Below, in pieces: positions 24,476 to 33,721 of a DNA stretch of 64,000 bases. The notes beneath the pieces were generated by a model. That model saw nothing but the letters and a program-made list of their open reading frames with translations. It was not told the origin of the DNA and ran no database searches. The first letter of the stretch is position 1; each line of letters opens with the position of its first letter. This DNA comes from Cohaesibacter sp. (GTDB lineage Bacteria; Pseudomonadota; Alphaproteobacteria; Rhizobiales; Cohaesibacteraceae), in NCBI GenBank assembly GCA_025210795.1, contig JAOAQZ010000015.1, forward strand, positions 1 through 64,000. Direction: 5' to 3'. The position numbers and the translations under genes were made by a program.

Positions 24476-25102
24476 ATGACCGAAGCCGCCAAACCAAGAT
24501 GGAACAATGCTGTTGCCAGCCGTGAGGAGCAGCGGGCGCAAAAGCGGCACGCTGTTTTGATGGCGGGAGCAAAGCTTTTCTGTGAGAAAGGCTATGAAGG
24601 CACCTCGCTTGATGATATTGCAGCTGAACTGAATATTACCAAGCGGACGATCTATTATTATGTTCAGAGCAAGGAAGAAATCCTCTTCGGCTGCAACAAG
24701 CTTGGCCTTGAATATATTGATGAAATTGCGGATCTATGCTCGGATGCAGCCCTTACTCCACTGGAGCGGATCAACAAGATGGTGCTCAGCTATGCGGACT
24801 GGGTTTCAACGGATCTTGGGGCTTGCCTGATCATAATCAGTGATCGCAGCTTGAGCACGGACCATAAAAAGCAATTGCGTGCTACCAAGTTGCGGCTTGA
24901 TTTGTTGATGCAAAGCATTTTGCGCGAGGGGATTGAGGAAGGGTCGATTAGGCCGGGAGATCCGCGGATCATGACCTCGGCTATTTTTGGGGCGCTCAAT
25001 TGGTTGCCTCGCTGGAATCGGGGCGCAAAGCCAATCTCTTATGACATGATCGCACAGGATTATATTGATTTGTTTGTGCAGGGTCTTAAACCTCGCGGTT
25101 AA
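24476..25102 (+). CDS. TetR-family transcriptional regulator
   Basis: A 208-residue regulator. An N-terminal helix-turn-helix at about residues 25-70 shows the TetR pattern (KLFCEKGYEGTSLDDIA, then ITKRTIYYYVQSKEEIL). The C-terminal ligand domain is helical and diverged. It is divergent from the acyl-CoA dehydrogenase, which it probably represses in response to an acyl-CoA. No second target is evident in the window. Confidence 0.88.
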   Translation: MTEAAKPRWNNAVASREEQRAQKRHAVLMAGAKLFCEKGYEGTSLDDIAAELNITKRTIYYYVQSKEEILFGCNKLGLEYIDEIADLCSDAALTPLERINKMVLSYADWVSTDLGACLIIISDRSLSTDHKKQLRATKLRLDLLMQSILREGIEEGSIRPGDPRIMTSAIFGALNWLPRWNRGAKPISYDMIAQDYIDLFVQGLKPRG

Positions 25103-25246
25103 GATGGCTCCTCTTGCTCGAGAATATTATCATGAGGTGATATGAGCCATTGTATTTGTCCGTCCCTTTTTCTATTAGACAGACAGCTGACATTTGCACG
25201 ATAGCGCTGTGTGATTGCGGCCGTGATATTTATGAGGAGTTTGGCC

Positions 25247-26296
25247 ATGACCACTGAATTGACAATCCACCGCCCTGACGACATGCATTTGCATTTGCGC
25301 GATGGCGAGATGCTCAAGGCCGTTACTCCGCATACCAGTGCGGATTTTGGCCGGGCCATTATCATGCCCAATCTGGTGCCGCCGGTTACCACTAGCGAGC
25401 AGGCCCGTGCCTATCGTGATCGCATTATGGCGACAGTGCCCAAGGATCATGCCTTTGAGACCATGATGACCCTTTATCTGACTGAAGGGACAGATGCGAG
25501 CGATGTTGTGGCCGGGGCGAAAGAGGGTCTGATCAAGGCCGTCAAGCTCTATCCCGCAGGGGCGACAACCAATTCTGCCTCCGGTGTGCGTGATGTTGCC
25601 ACTGTGATGCCGGTTCTTGAGAAAATGGCAGAGATCGGGTTGCCTCTTCTGGTCCATGGGGAAGTGACCACGGCTGATATTGATATCTTTGATCGTGAGA
25701 AGGTCTTTATCGAGACCATTTTGGATCCTTTGCGTCAGGCTTTGCCTGAATTGCGGGTGGTGATGGAACATATTACCACCAAGGAAGGGGCCCAATATGC
25801 CAAGGAAGGCAATGAAAATCTGGCCGCGACCATCACCACGCATCATCTGATTATCAATCGCAATCATATTCTGGTTGGGGGGATCAAGCCGCATTATTAC
25901 TGCTTGCCAGTTGCCAAACGCGAAGAGCATCGTCTTGCCTTGAGAGCGGCGGCAACATCGGGTGATGCCCGCTTTTTCCTTGGCACCGATTCTGCTCCTC
26001 ATACAACATCCACCAAGGAAAATGCCTGTGGTTGTGCGGGGATTTATTCTTCCCTCAATACCATGAGCTGCCTTGCCCATGTGTTTGAGGAAGAGGGCGC
26101 GCTTGATAAACTTGAGGCCTTTGCCTCCCTTAATGGAGCGGCTTTTTACGGCATTGCCCCCAACCGCGGCAAAACCCGTCTGGTGAAAGAGGAAAGCCCG
26201 GTCAGCTATCCTGAAACCATTGCCGTTGGCGATGAGACCGTGACGGTGTTTGATCCCGGCTTCCCGCTTTACTGGCGGGTTGAAAATCTGGGCTGA
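25247..26296 (+). CDS. pyrC: Dihydroorotase (class II)
   Basis: A 349-residue amidohydrolase of pyrimidine biosynthesis. Metal ligands H14 and H16 lie in the MHLHLRDG motif, the carboxylated lysine is K100 ([12 protein letters not shown]), and HGEV, MEHITT and LGTDSAPH provide the remaining ligands. Length and motifs match E. coli-type PyrC, which closes carbamoyl-aspartate to dihydroorotate. The ATG at 25247 with gaggag at 25234-25239 is chosen over 25211. It is a single gene followed by a terminator. Confidence 0.95.
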   Translation: MTTELTIHRPDDMHLHLRDGEMLKAVTPHTSADFGRAIIMPNLVPPVTTSEQARAYRDRIMATVPKDHAFETMMTLYLTEGTDASDVVAGAKEGLIKAVKLYPAGATTNSASGVRDVATVMPVLEKMAEIGLPLLVHGEVTTADIDIFDREKVFIETILDPLRQALPELRVVMEHITTKEGAQYAKEGNENLAATITTHHLIINRNHILVGGIKPHYYCLPVAKREEHRLALRAAATSGDARFFLGTDSAPHTTSTKENACGCAGIYSSLNTMSCLAHVFEEEGALDKLEAFASLNGAAFYGIAPNRGKTRLVKEESPVSYPETIAVGDETVTVFDPGFPLYWRVENLG

Positions 26297-26336
26297 GATC
26301 TGTTGGGATCTTCACACAGATTATAGTTCTCTTATG

Positions 26337-26368
26337 AAAAGCAGGCAGGTTTTATCCGCCTGCTTTTT
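26337..26368. terminator. Bidirectional terminator between pyrC and LysR gene
   Basis: The 10-bp stem AAAAGCAGGC/GCCTGCTTTT with an 11-nt loop has an A-run before and a T-run after, so it works for both convergent transcripts. Confidence 0.9.
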
Positions 26369-26374
26369 GTTTGC

Positions 26375-27277
26375 CTATTGTTCAAACCCTTCCGTTTTTG
26401 CAAATTGCTGTTTGACCAGATTGGCAAAATGCTCCAGATCGGGCCGGTGCCCTTGGCGGGTTTGAAGGGCGCAGTAATAATTCATCGTAATTGCAGGCTC
26501 AAAGGGTCTTTTGACAACACAGCGAGGGTGCCAAAGCTCGTGGGCGAGTGGTTCGACCACACCGATGGCCAGCCCTTGGGCGATGATGGAATAGGCTGTG
26601 TGGGAGTTGTTGATCTCGTAATGTTTGCGGATAGGAATTTTTTGCTCGGCCAGCATATCGTATAACGCCGTCCATTTGACGGGGCCATCAATCATGATGC
26701 CGATAATGGATTGATTGTATAGATCGCTTGCTTCTATGACTTCCTTTTCTGCCAGCGGGTGATTTTGGGGCAAGATGCAGACTTGGCGGGCGGAGCCAAG
26801 ATATATCCGCTCCATGTTAGGCAGTTTGGGCATTTCCGAGCCAATGGCGATGTCGGACGAGGAATTTTGCATCCGCATGACGATTTGTGACATGCGGTGC
26901 GAATGCAGGGCGATGCGGGTATGGGGGAATTTTTTGGCAAACTCCTCCAGAACTTTGGGCAAAATTATTGTGGCAATGGAATGGGTTGCCGTGATGCGCA
27001 GTCTTGTGGCGTCATTTTTGCGAATATCTTCGGCGATATTCTCCAGCCGCTCAAGGCCGAGAAAATTCTCCTCGACACTGTCATAAAATTGCAGCCCGGC
27101 CGGAGTGGGAACCAGCAGGCCTTTTTTGCGTTCAAATAATTTGAAATTAAGGCCATATTCCAGATCGGAGATCAGGCGGCTGACCGCAGACTGGGTGATA
27201 TGCATCTGGGTAGCGGCGCCCACCATAGAGCCGCTGATCATGATATGGCGAAAGGCTTCTAATTGTCGAAATTTCAT
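26375..27277 (-). CDS. LysR-family regulator
   Basis: A 300-residue LysR regulator with the N-terminal winged helix (residues 1-60; ATQMHITQSAVSRLISDLE) and a periplasmic-binding-protein-like effector domain. It stands alone, convergent with pyrC and in the same direction as the next LysR gene but 64 nt downstream of it. The N-terminal style (FRQLEAFRHIMISGSM) resembles regulators of amino-acid or opine catabolism. Target and effector are unknown. Confidence 0.85.
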   Translation of the reverse strand: MKFRQLEAFRHIMISGSMVGAATQMHITQSAVSRLISDLEYGLNFKLFERKKGLLVPTPAGLQFYDSVEENFLGLERLENIAEDIRKNDATRLRITATHSIATIILPKVLEEFAKKFPHTRIALHSHRMSQIVMRMQNSSSDIAIGSEMPKLPNMERIYLGSARQVCILPQNHPLAEKEVIEASDLYNQSIIGIMIDGPVKWTALYDMLAEQKIPIRKHYEINNSHTAYSIIAQGLAIGVVEPLAHELWHPRCVVKRPFEPAITMNYYCALQTRQGHRPDLEHFANLVKQQFAKTEGFEQ

Positions 27278-27341
27278 AACTCACCATGGCTTTGATGCAT
27301 TAAGGAACGGGTTTGTTTTGCGTGCGGTTCTTTGGGTCACG

Positions 27342-28235
27342 TCACTGCGTGGTCAGGCATTGGATGATTTTTCTTATGTCTTGATTGTCCTCCAGATTGG
27401 GGGCAAGAGCCAGAACAAGATGTCGGGGCAGGGGGATTTCCCTGTCAAATGGTTTGACCAGACTGCCATCATCAAGGCAATCCTGAACCAGCGCCTTATG
27501 CCCCATCAAGAGCCCCGCGCCATTTTTTGCCTCTTCAAGGGCGAGGCTGAAGAGGGAGAAGGTTGGCCCCTGAATATCCAGTGGCATGGATAATTGGTCG
27601 CGCTCATTAAGGCTCTCACACCAGATTTTCCAGTCACTTGACCAGATTGCATCATGAAGACAAGGGAAATCGGAGAGATCTTGCAGGTGGCTTAGCTTGT
27701 TTGCAAGCTGTGGCGCGCAGACGGGGAAGATGCTGTCCTGCCCCAGTTTGATGACATTGTCCGAGAGCGGTTCTTCTTCAAAAAACAGCGAGAGGTCAAA
27801 GGGCTCGCGCCGCATATTGGGCATGGTCTCAAGCGCTGTGATGGAGATGGTACAATCGGGCAGGGCCTTGCGAATAAGGGGCATGCGAGCAGAGAGCCAC
27901 AGTTGGGAGAGGCTTGGCAGCGCTGCAATGCGGATCTCGCGCCTTGTTGAATTTTGGCGCAAAGAATGGACGGCCTGCCCCAGACCATCAAAGGCCTGAA
28001 TGAAGGCGGGCAGAGCCTGCTGCCCAAGCGCCGTGAGTTCAACCCCTTGTGCCTGACGGTTGAAGAGCTTTTCGCCGATGAGAGCCTCAAGGCTCTTGAT
28101 ATGCTGGGCGACGGCTCCGGGCGTGACGCATAATTCGTCGGCTGCTGCGGAAAAGCTTTGCAATCTTGCGGCCGCTTCAAAGGCGCGCAGGGCATTAAGC
28201 GGTGGCCATTTGGGCCGGGGAGGGGATACGGGCAT
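27342..28235 (-). CDS. LysR-family regulator, GcvA-like, divergent from the GlyA-like gene
   Basis: A 297-residue LysR regulator of the GcvA/AmpR type. N-terminal PPLNALRAFEAAARLQSFSAAADELCVTPGAVAQHIKSLE is read in short as the classic GcvA-like winged helix, followed by a two-lobed effector domain. It is divergent from the GlyA-like gene with a 144-bp shared promoter. Control of that gene by an amino acid such as glycine or an alpha-methyl amino acid is a reasonable inference. Confidence 0.87.
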   Translation of the reverse strand: MPVSPPRPKWPPLNALRAFEAAARLQSFSAAADELCVTPGAVAQHIKSLEALIGEKLFNRQAQGVELTALGQQALPAFIQAFDGLGQAVHSLRQNSTRREIRIAALPSLSQLWLSARMPLIRKALPDCTISITALETMPNMRREPFDLSLFFEEEPLSDNVIKLGQDSIFPVCAPQLANKLSHLQDLSDFPCLHDAIWSSDWKIWCESLNERDQLSMPLDIQGPTFSLFSLALEEAKNGAGLLMGHKALVQDCLDDGSLVKPFDREIPLPRHLVLALAPNLEDNQDIRKIIQCLTTQ

Positions 28236-28379
28236 GGATAAGGCCTATATTTTCTACGCCTAGTAATCAATTAATCTCGTTTGCGCCGATATGACAAGCC
28301 CTGTTCTACTTGGGGTGTGTCTCGCACAGGGCACTTTAAGCGATGAGCGAATGCTTGATATGATGGGGAGGGAAGACAG

Positions 28380-29654
28380 ATGGGAGACTTTTTTACAGGG
28401 GCAATTGGCAAAAGTGATCCTTTGGTGGCTGATGCGCTTCATCTTGAAAAGCAGCGGCAGCATTCCCAGATCGAGCTGATTGCATCGGAAAATATTGTCA
28501 GTCGAGCGGTGCTGGATGCCTTGGGGCACGAGATTTGCAATAAGACGCTCGAAGGCTATCCCGGTGCTCGTTTTCATGGGGGCGGGCAATATGTTGATAT
28601 TGTCGAACAGGCGGCCATTGATCGCGCCAAGCAGGTGTTTGGCGCCGATTATGCCAATGTTCAGCCCCATTCTGGCAGTCAGGCCAATCTGGCGGTTTTC
28701 TTTACCTTGCTCCGGCCCGGTGACGCGGTGCTCAGCCTTGATCTGGCGGCTGGGGGCCATTTGAGCCATGGTCTTGGGGCCAATCTGTCCGGTCGCTGGT
28801 TCTCGGCCCATCATTATGGCGTTGAGCGTGACAGCGGTCTTGTCGATTATGACGAAGTTGAAATGCTGGCAAAGGAAGTCCGGCCCAAGCTTTTGATTTG
28901 TGGAGGCTCTGCCTATCCGCGCGAATTTGATTTTGGGCGCATGGCGGCGATTGCCAGAAAAGTCGGGGCCTATTTCCATGTTGATATGGCCCATTTTGCC
29001 GGACTTGTGGCGGGCGGGGTGCATCCCTCGCCTCTGCCGCACGCAGATATTGTCACCTGCACCACCACAAAAACCTTGCGGGGGCCGCGCGGTGGTATGA
29101 TCCTTTACAAAGAGAATGAGAGAAACAAAGACTGGGGTCGCCGCCTTCAGGCCTCGGTTTTCCCCGGTGTTCAAGGCTCTCTTCACACGCAGGTTCTGGC
29201 AGCCAAGGCTGTTTGCCTTGGAGAGGCTTTGCAGCCTTCCTTTGCTGACTATGCAGGACGGGTGAAAGCCAATGCCAAAGCCCTTGCCTCTACTTTGCTG
29301 AAATCCGGCATCAAGCTTGTCTCGGGCGGGACCGACACGCATATTGTTTTGCTGGATTTGAGTGACTTGGGCCTTAAGGGCGCAGAGGCGGAAAGGGTGC
29401 TGGATGGGGCGGGGATTACCTGCAATAAAAATCCTATTCCCTTTGATCATCCTCGCCCGCAGGATTGGGTCGGCATCCGGCTTGGATCCTCTGCGGCCAC
29501 AACGCGCGGACTAAGGGAAGAGGATTTTGTTGAGCTTGGGCTGGTGATTGCAGAACTGCTCAAAGCCTGTGCAGATGGATCGCTTGAGAAGAATTTGCCA
29601 GCTGCACGGCAACGGGTCACAAAATTTTGTGATCGTTATCCCATCTATCCTTGA
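28380..29654 (+). CDS. Serine hydroxymethyltransferase homologue, probable 2-methylserine hydroxymethyltransferase
   Basis: A 424-residue fold-type I PLP enzyme close to GlyA, with NVQPHSGSQAN, GGHLSHG, the PLP lysine in TTTKTLRGPRGG, and the carboxylate-binding Arg in GIRLGSSAA all present. Compared with E. coli GlyA the active site differs: Tyr55 is Thr56, Tyr64-Tyr65 are Phe65-His66, the CE after GG is GQ, and the His before the PLP lysine is Thr. Thr at the Tyr55 position is known from alpha-methylserine hydroxymethyltransferases, which act on 2-methylserine and D-alanine with tetrahydrofolate. It is therefore probably not the housekeeping GlyA. The ribosome site is ggggaggga, and a terminator follows. 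Confidence 0.75.
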   Translation: MGDFFTGAIGKSDPLVADALHLEKQRQHSQIELIASENIVSRAVLDALGHEICNKTLEGYPGARFHGGGQYVDIVEQAAIDRAKQVFGADYANVQPHSGSQANLAVFFTLLRPGDAVLSLDLAAGGHLSHGLGANLSGRWFSAHHYGVERDSGLVDYDEVEMLAKEVRPKLLICGGSAYPREFDFGRMAAIARKVGAYFHVDMAHFAGLVAGGVHPSPLPHADIVTCTTTKTLRGPRGGMILYKENERNKDWGRRLQASVFPGVQGSLHTQVLAAKAVCLGEALQPSFADYAGRVKANAKALASTLLKSGIKLVSGGTDTHIVLLDLSDLGLKGAEAERVLDGAGITCNKNPIPFDHPRPQDWVGIRLGSSAATTRGLREEDFVELGLVIAELLKACADGSLEKNLPAARQRVTKFCDRYPIYP

Positions 29655-29663
29655 GCACTAAAG

Positions 29664-29687
29664 AAGGCTGGTTGATCCAGCCTTTTT
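29664..29687. terminator. Bidirectional terminator between GlyA-like gene and cobF
   Basis: The stem AAGGCTGG/CCAGCCTT (29664-29671 and 29677-29684) has a 5-nt loop and a following T-run, with a purine-rich flank on the other side. It ends both convergent transcripts. Confidence 0.88.
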
Positions 29688-29689
29688 GC

Positions 29690-30451
29690 CTATCTGCTGT
29701 CTTTGCGCATCAGATACATATCCATGATCCAGCCGCGCTTGTCTCTGGCAACCGAGCGTTTTTCGATGATGGTGTCCGAGACCTCGTGCAAAGGGCCAGA
29801 GACCGAGATTTCTCCTTCCATCCCCGCATAGGCTGTCCACCAGATATGGACGGAAGCGTCTTTTAGGGTGGTGAAAGAGCATTCACCATCGAGCATGATT
29901 GCGCAGGTATCCACGCCCTGGGGCCAGCCATTGTCGCGCAATTGGCGACCGGTGGTAACCACAAAGGGCGCACCGATTTCATTGACCGGAATGGCATGGG
30001 CGGCGGTTAGTGCTTGCAGGGCCGTAATGCCGGGAATGACCTTGATGGTAAGAGGCAGCTTTTTTTCGACCCTTTGGGCAATCCGCAAAGTACTGTCATA
30101 AAGAGAAGGGTCCCCCCAGACCAAAAGGCCAACGCGGCCCGTCTCGCCCAGATTGACCTTGATGGCGTCAAGCCAAACCTTGGCAATTGCATCATGCCAA
30201 TCATTTACGCGGGTCTTATAATCAGCGGTTTTGGGATCGCGAACCGGCAGGGTAAAGGGGACGATTTTGGGCGGATTATCCGGGCTTAGAACCTCGTCAC
30301 AAATCTGCTGGCGGACATGGGCAAGCTCGTCTTTGCCCGCGCCTTTTTGAGGGATCAGAATTAGATCGACTTCATTTATTTCGCGTATGGCCTGACGGGT
30401 CAGATGATCGGGATTGCCCGCGCCAATGCCAATAAGAGATAAGCCGATCAT
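29690..30451 (-). CDS. cobF: CobF, precorrin-6A synthase (deacetylating)
   Basis: A 253-residue SAM-dependent methyltransferase of the CbiF/CobA superfamily. It starts with the GIGAGNPDHLT glycine loop, and LVWGDPSLYDSTLR and VIPGITALQALTAAH follow. CobF methylates C1 and removes the acetyl side chain in the oxygen-dependent route, so it marks the aerobic pathway. It is the last gene of the leftward cobL-E-M-B-A-F run, 78 nt after cobA. Confidence 0.93.
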   Translation of the reverse strand: MIGLSLIGIGAGNPDHLTRQAIREINEVDLILIPQKGAGKDELAHVRQQICDEVLSPDNPPKIVPFTLPVRDPKTADYKTRVNDWHDAIAKVWLDAIKVNLGETGRVGLLVWGDPSLYDSTLRIAQRVEKKLPLTIKVIPGITALQALTAAHAIPVNEIGAPFVVTTGRQLRDNGWPQGVDTCAIMLDGECSFTTLKDASVHIWWTAYAGMEGEISVSGPLHEVSDTIIEKRSVARDKRGWIMDMYLMRKDSR

Positions 30452-30529
30452 TGTGTTGTATTCCTCAAATGGATGCTGACTTTTGTCTTCGATTTTTGAT
30501 CTTCTGGTCTTAGCCTTCTGATCGTGTTC

Positions 30530-31258
30530 TTAGTCTTCTCTTGCGTGTGATAGCAAGGGGCCATAAATGATCAAGGTTGGTGTTGTATCGGTGTCATTCG
30601 GTAGGCTTTGCTGCAAAACGGACACAGTGGTTTCTTCTATTTTTTCCTCGGGCGTGCTGATGCCTTTTGCAAGCAGTGCCGGAGTGTCCGGCGACATGCC
30701 GTGCTCTAACAGAAGGGTTGCAAGCTTGGCGAAAGTGCGTTTGCCCATATAGACAACGGTTATGACTTCCTCATCGGAGAGGGCGGCAAGATTAAGCTGC
30801 TCGGGCAATTTGCCTGTTACGTCATGGCCGGTGATGAATTGCAGCCTGCGGGCCACCAGGCGGCGGGTCAGCGGAATGCCAAAGGAGGCGGCAGCGGCAG
30901 AGGCTGCGGTGATGCCGGGGATGATTTCATACTCAAACCCTGCTTCATGCAGGCATGTTACCTCTTCTTCAAGACGGCCAAAAATGCCGGCGTCGCCCGA
31001 TTTGAGGCGAACAATTTTGCCGCCATGCTTGGCATAATCAACCAAAAGCTTGTTGATATGATCCTGCTTGGGAGAGGGCCTGCCTGCCCGTTTGCCGACA
31101 CTGACAAGATCAGCTTCGGGATTGGCATGGCTTAGGATGTCTCCGGCCGATAGATCGTCATAGAGAATCACATCGGCATTTTGCAGCCGGTTGACGGCTT
31201 TGAGGGTTAAAAGTTCCGGATCGCCAGGGCCGGATGAGACAAAGCTGACAAGTGTCAT
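30530..31258 (-). CDS. cobA: CobA, uroporphyrinogen-III C-methyltransferase
   Basis: A 242-residue enzyme with the SUMT pattern: SSGPGDPELLTLKA at the N terminus, ILYDDLSA, KRAGRPSPKQDHIN, LKSGDAGIFGR and VIPGITAASAAAASFGIPLTRR in shortened form. It makes precorrin-2 with two SAM-derived methyls and feeds the corrin pathway. Its start overlaps the cobB stop by ATGA (31255-31258). Confidence 0.95.
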   Translation of the reverse strand: MTLVSFVSSGPGDPELLTLKAVNRLQNADVILYDDLSAGDILSHANPEADLVSVGKRAGRPSPKQDHINKLLVDYAKHGGKIVRLKSGDAGIFGRLEEEVTCLHEAGFEYEIIPGITAASAAAASFGIPLTRRLVARRLQFITGHDVTGKLPEQLNLAALSDEEVITVVYMGKRTFAKLATLLLEHGMSPDTPALLAKGISTPEEKIEETTVSVLQQSLPNDTDTTPTLIIYGPLLSHARED

Positions 31259-32571
31259 TGCGAGGCCTCCGCAATCAGGTGGAAGAAGGTGCCGGTAGCA
31301 TGGCCGCGGTAAGAGCCGGTCTCGATTACGGCGTCGCCATTGGCGTCATAAACCTTGGCCAGAGGGGCGTCTGGCTGCTCGGTTATGGTGGAATAGTGAA
31401 ACTCGTGGCCCCTTAGGGTGTGATTTGCCTTATAGCCGGGGACAGGGGCCAGCAATTCGGCGCGCCGATAACCCAAATGCATCTTGCGTTTTTCGTAAGA
31501 TGTGACAAGCCCCAGAAGACCCGCCATTTTGTGGTGGGTTCCTTCCTTGTCAATCAGGGCTTCCCCCATGGCCATATAGCCCCCGCATTCGCCATGCACC
31601 GGACGGGTTTTGGCAAAATCGCGCAAGGCAGACTGATAGGTCTGAGCTGCCGCCAGTTTGCCCGCATGCAATTCGGGATAGCCGCCGGGCAGCCAGCAGA
31701 TGTCGGCACTTGGGTCAGGCATTTCATCGGCAAGGGGGGAGAAGGGCAAAATGGTTGCACCCGCTTTGCGCCATGCGTCGATCAGATGCGGATAGACAAA
31801 AGAGAAGGCGGCATCGCGCGCCAGTGCAATCCGCTCTCCGGGGGGAGGCGCGGTCCAGACCGTGCTTTGGCTGGGCAGGCTGGTGGGGTTGGCGGCCTTG
31901 CAGATGGCATCAAGATCCACATGCTCGGAAATGAAATCGGCTAAAGCATCAAGAATGCGGCTGAGATCGCTCTGGTCCTGTGCCTGTACAAGCCCCAAAT
32001 GACGCTCGGGCATTTCCACATCCTTGCGGCGGGGAAGGGAGCCAAAGACCGTGATGCCTGCTTCCTTCATGCCTTCACGGGTGAGAGCATCATGGCGGGG
32101 GCTGGCAACACGGTTGAGCACGACCCCAGCAAGATTGACGCCGGGGCGCAGCTCGGCAAAGCCCTTGGCAATGGCGGCAGCAGACTGGGCCTGACCTGAA
32201 ATATCAAGCACCAGCACAACGGGCCAGCCAGTAAGGGCGGCGATATCGGAGCTGGCACCGGTGCCTGTTGCGCCAATTGAGGCAACGCCGTCAAACAGGC
32301 CCATAGAGCCTTCGGCAATGGTCAGATCGCTGTCTTGTGCCAGCGTTAGAATAGAGCTGATCATGTCGGGCCCCATGGCCCAGCTGTCCAGATTGACAGA
32401 CGGGCGGCCCGTTGCAGCGCGGTGAAAGCCGGGGTCAATATAATCGGGGCCACTTTTAAAGGGCTGAACAGCCATGCCCCGTTTTTGCAAAGCCCGCAAC
32501 AGGCCCAGCATGAGGGTGGTTTTACCAGTTCCCGAAGCGGGGGCTGAGACGAGCAGTCCTGATGGCAGCAT
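31255..32571 (-). CDS. cobB: CobB, hydrogenobyrinic acid a,c-diamide synthase
   Basis: A 438-residue glutamine-dependent amidotransferase. The N-terminal ATPase domain begins with a P-loop (SGTGKTT). The C-terminal class I glutaminase domain has the nucleophile Cys in HGECGGYM and the catalytic His near HEFHYS. It amidates side chains a and c before cobalt insertion by CobNST. Start and stop overlap both neighbours (1 nt with cobM, 4 nt with cobA), so it is translationally coupled. Confidence 0.95.
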   Translation of the reverse strand: MLPSGLLVSAPASGTGKTTLMLGLLRALQKRGMAVQPFKSGPDYIDPGFHRAATGRPSVNLDSWAMGPDMISSILTLAQDSDLTIAEGSMGLFDGVASIGATGTGASSDIAALTGWPVVLVLDISGQAQSAAAIAKGFAELRPGVNLAGVVLNRVASPRHDALTREGMKEAGITVFGSLPRRKDVEMPERHLGLVQAQDQSDLSRILDALADFISEHVDLDAICKAANPTSLPSQSTVWTAPPPGERIALARDAAFSFVYPHLIDAWRKAGATILPFSPLADEMPDPSADICWLPGGYPELHAGKLAAAQTYQSALRDFAKTRPVHGECGGYMAMGEALIDKEGTHHKMAGLLGLVTSYEKRKMHLGYRRAELLAPVPGYKANHTLRGHEFHYSTITEQPDAPLAKVYDANGDAVIETGSYRGHATGTFFHLIAEASQ

Positions 32572-33353
32572 TATGCGTCCTCCGGGAAACGTGGGTTGGT
32601 GCCGATCGGGCGGTAGCGGCGATCATAATCACCGGCATAAAGGCAGCTTTCATCAAACTGGGTGGCCCCGATGGCGTGGCCTACCAGAATAAGCGCGGTG
32701 CGCCCCAATTCAGGCCCTAGCGAGGTTTGCAAGGTCTCCAATGTTGCATGGATGATTTTCTGGTCTGGCCATGTGGCCCGCCAGACAATAGCGACCGGGC
32801 AATGAGACCCGTAATGGGGGGTTAGTTCTTCCACCACGCGGTCAAGCACGTGAATGGAGAGATGAATGGCAAGGGTTGCGCCGGTCGCTGCAAAATTGGC
32901 GAGGGTTTCCCCGTCCGGCATGGCGCTGGCGCGGCCTGATGTTCGGGTGAGAATAACGGATTGGGCAACGCCGGGCAGGGTCAGTTCTGCCCCCAAGGCA
33001 GCAGCTGCTGCTGCAAAGGATGGCACGCCCGGCGTGACATCATAGGGGATATCGAGCGCACGCAGGCGGCGCAATTGCTCGCCCATTGCTGACCAGACAG
33101 AGAGATCGCCAGAATGGAGACGGGCAATCTCGTGACCGGCTTCATGCGCTGTTTTGATTGCCTCGATAATCTCGTCAAGCGACATGGGGGCTGTATTGAT
33201 GATATTGGCGCCTTTTGGGCAATGGTCCAGCAGGGCCGTGGGGACCAGAGAGCCCGCATAGAGGCAGGTTTGGCATGAGGCAATCAGATCACGACCACGC
33301 AAAGTGATGAGATCTGCGGCTCCAGGGCCTGCACCGATATAATGAACGGTCAT
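32571..33353 (-). CDS. cobM: CobM, precorrin-4 C11-methyltransferase
   Basis: A 260-residue SAM methyltransferase starting with [16 protein letters not shown], followed by [18 protein letters not shown] and [16 protein letters not shown], the CobM/CbiF pattern. It methylates C11 of precorrin-4. The start at 33353 overlaps the cobE stop by ATGA; an upstream in-frame extension lies wholly inside cobE and is rejected. Confidence 0.94.
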   Translation of the reverse strand: MTVHYIGAGPGAADLITLRGRDLIASCQTCLYAGSLVPTALLDHCPKGANIINTAPMSLDEIIEAIKTAHEAGHEIARLHSGDLSVWSAMGEQLRRLRALDIPYDVTPGVPSFAAAAAALGAELTLPGVAQSVILTRTSGRASAMPDGETLANFAATGATLAIHLSIHVLDRVVEELTPHYGSHCPVAIVWRATWPDQKIIHATLETLQTSLGPELGRTALILVGHAIGATQFDESCLYAGDYDRRYRPIGTNPRFPEDA

Positions 33354-33721
33354 GAATTCGGTCCTTTTGCAATGGCGGCGGTGGCCATTCTGTCTTTTGA
33401 AATGCTGCGCGAGGCAAGAAGGGTGGCTCCGGGGCCAGCTGCGGCAAGGGCTGCGGCTTCGCACAGGCTACCGGTGCCAAACAAGGCCTGTATCTGCTCT
33501 GATTGCGTCTTTGTTGTTTGTGCGGCCAGTTCGGTGCGGGTGATATAGAAAACCGGCATTTGCAGATTTTGCGCCAGATGGGCAATTTGCGGCGTGCCTC
33601 GCTTGCCTTCAAGGGTTGCGATGGCGGTGATATCCAGAATAGAGACCGGCAGCGCCTCGATGGCTTCAAACAAGGAAGCCTCGCTTGCCTGTTCCCGATA
33701 GCCAATTCCCAAAATACTCAT
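33350..33721 (-). CDS. cobE: CobE, small CbiG-C-type protein
   Basis: A 123-residue protein of the CobE / CbiG C-terminal family: [10 protein letters not shown] at the start, then [21 protein letters not shown] and a late [13 protein letters not shown] motif. The family is required for efficient aerobic cobalamin synthesis, though its step is not fully defined. The ATG at 33721 forms an ATGA overlap with the cobL stop, which is why it is preferred over a start 5 codons earlier. Confidence 0.9.
   Translation of the reverse strand: MSILGIGYREQASEASLFEAIEALPVSILDITAIATLEGKRGTPQIAHLAQNLQMPVFYITRTELAAQTTKTQSEQIQALFGTGSLCEAAALAAAGPGATLLASRSISKDRMATAAIAKGPNS

Noticed and set aside
30452..30529. Possible second riboswitch or promoter upstream of cobF
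   Set aside because: The 78-bp gap has only T/C-rich short repeats and none of the cobalamin riboswitch elements.
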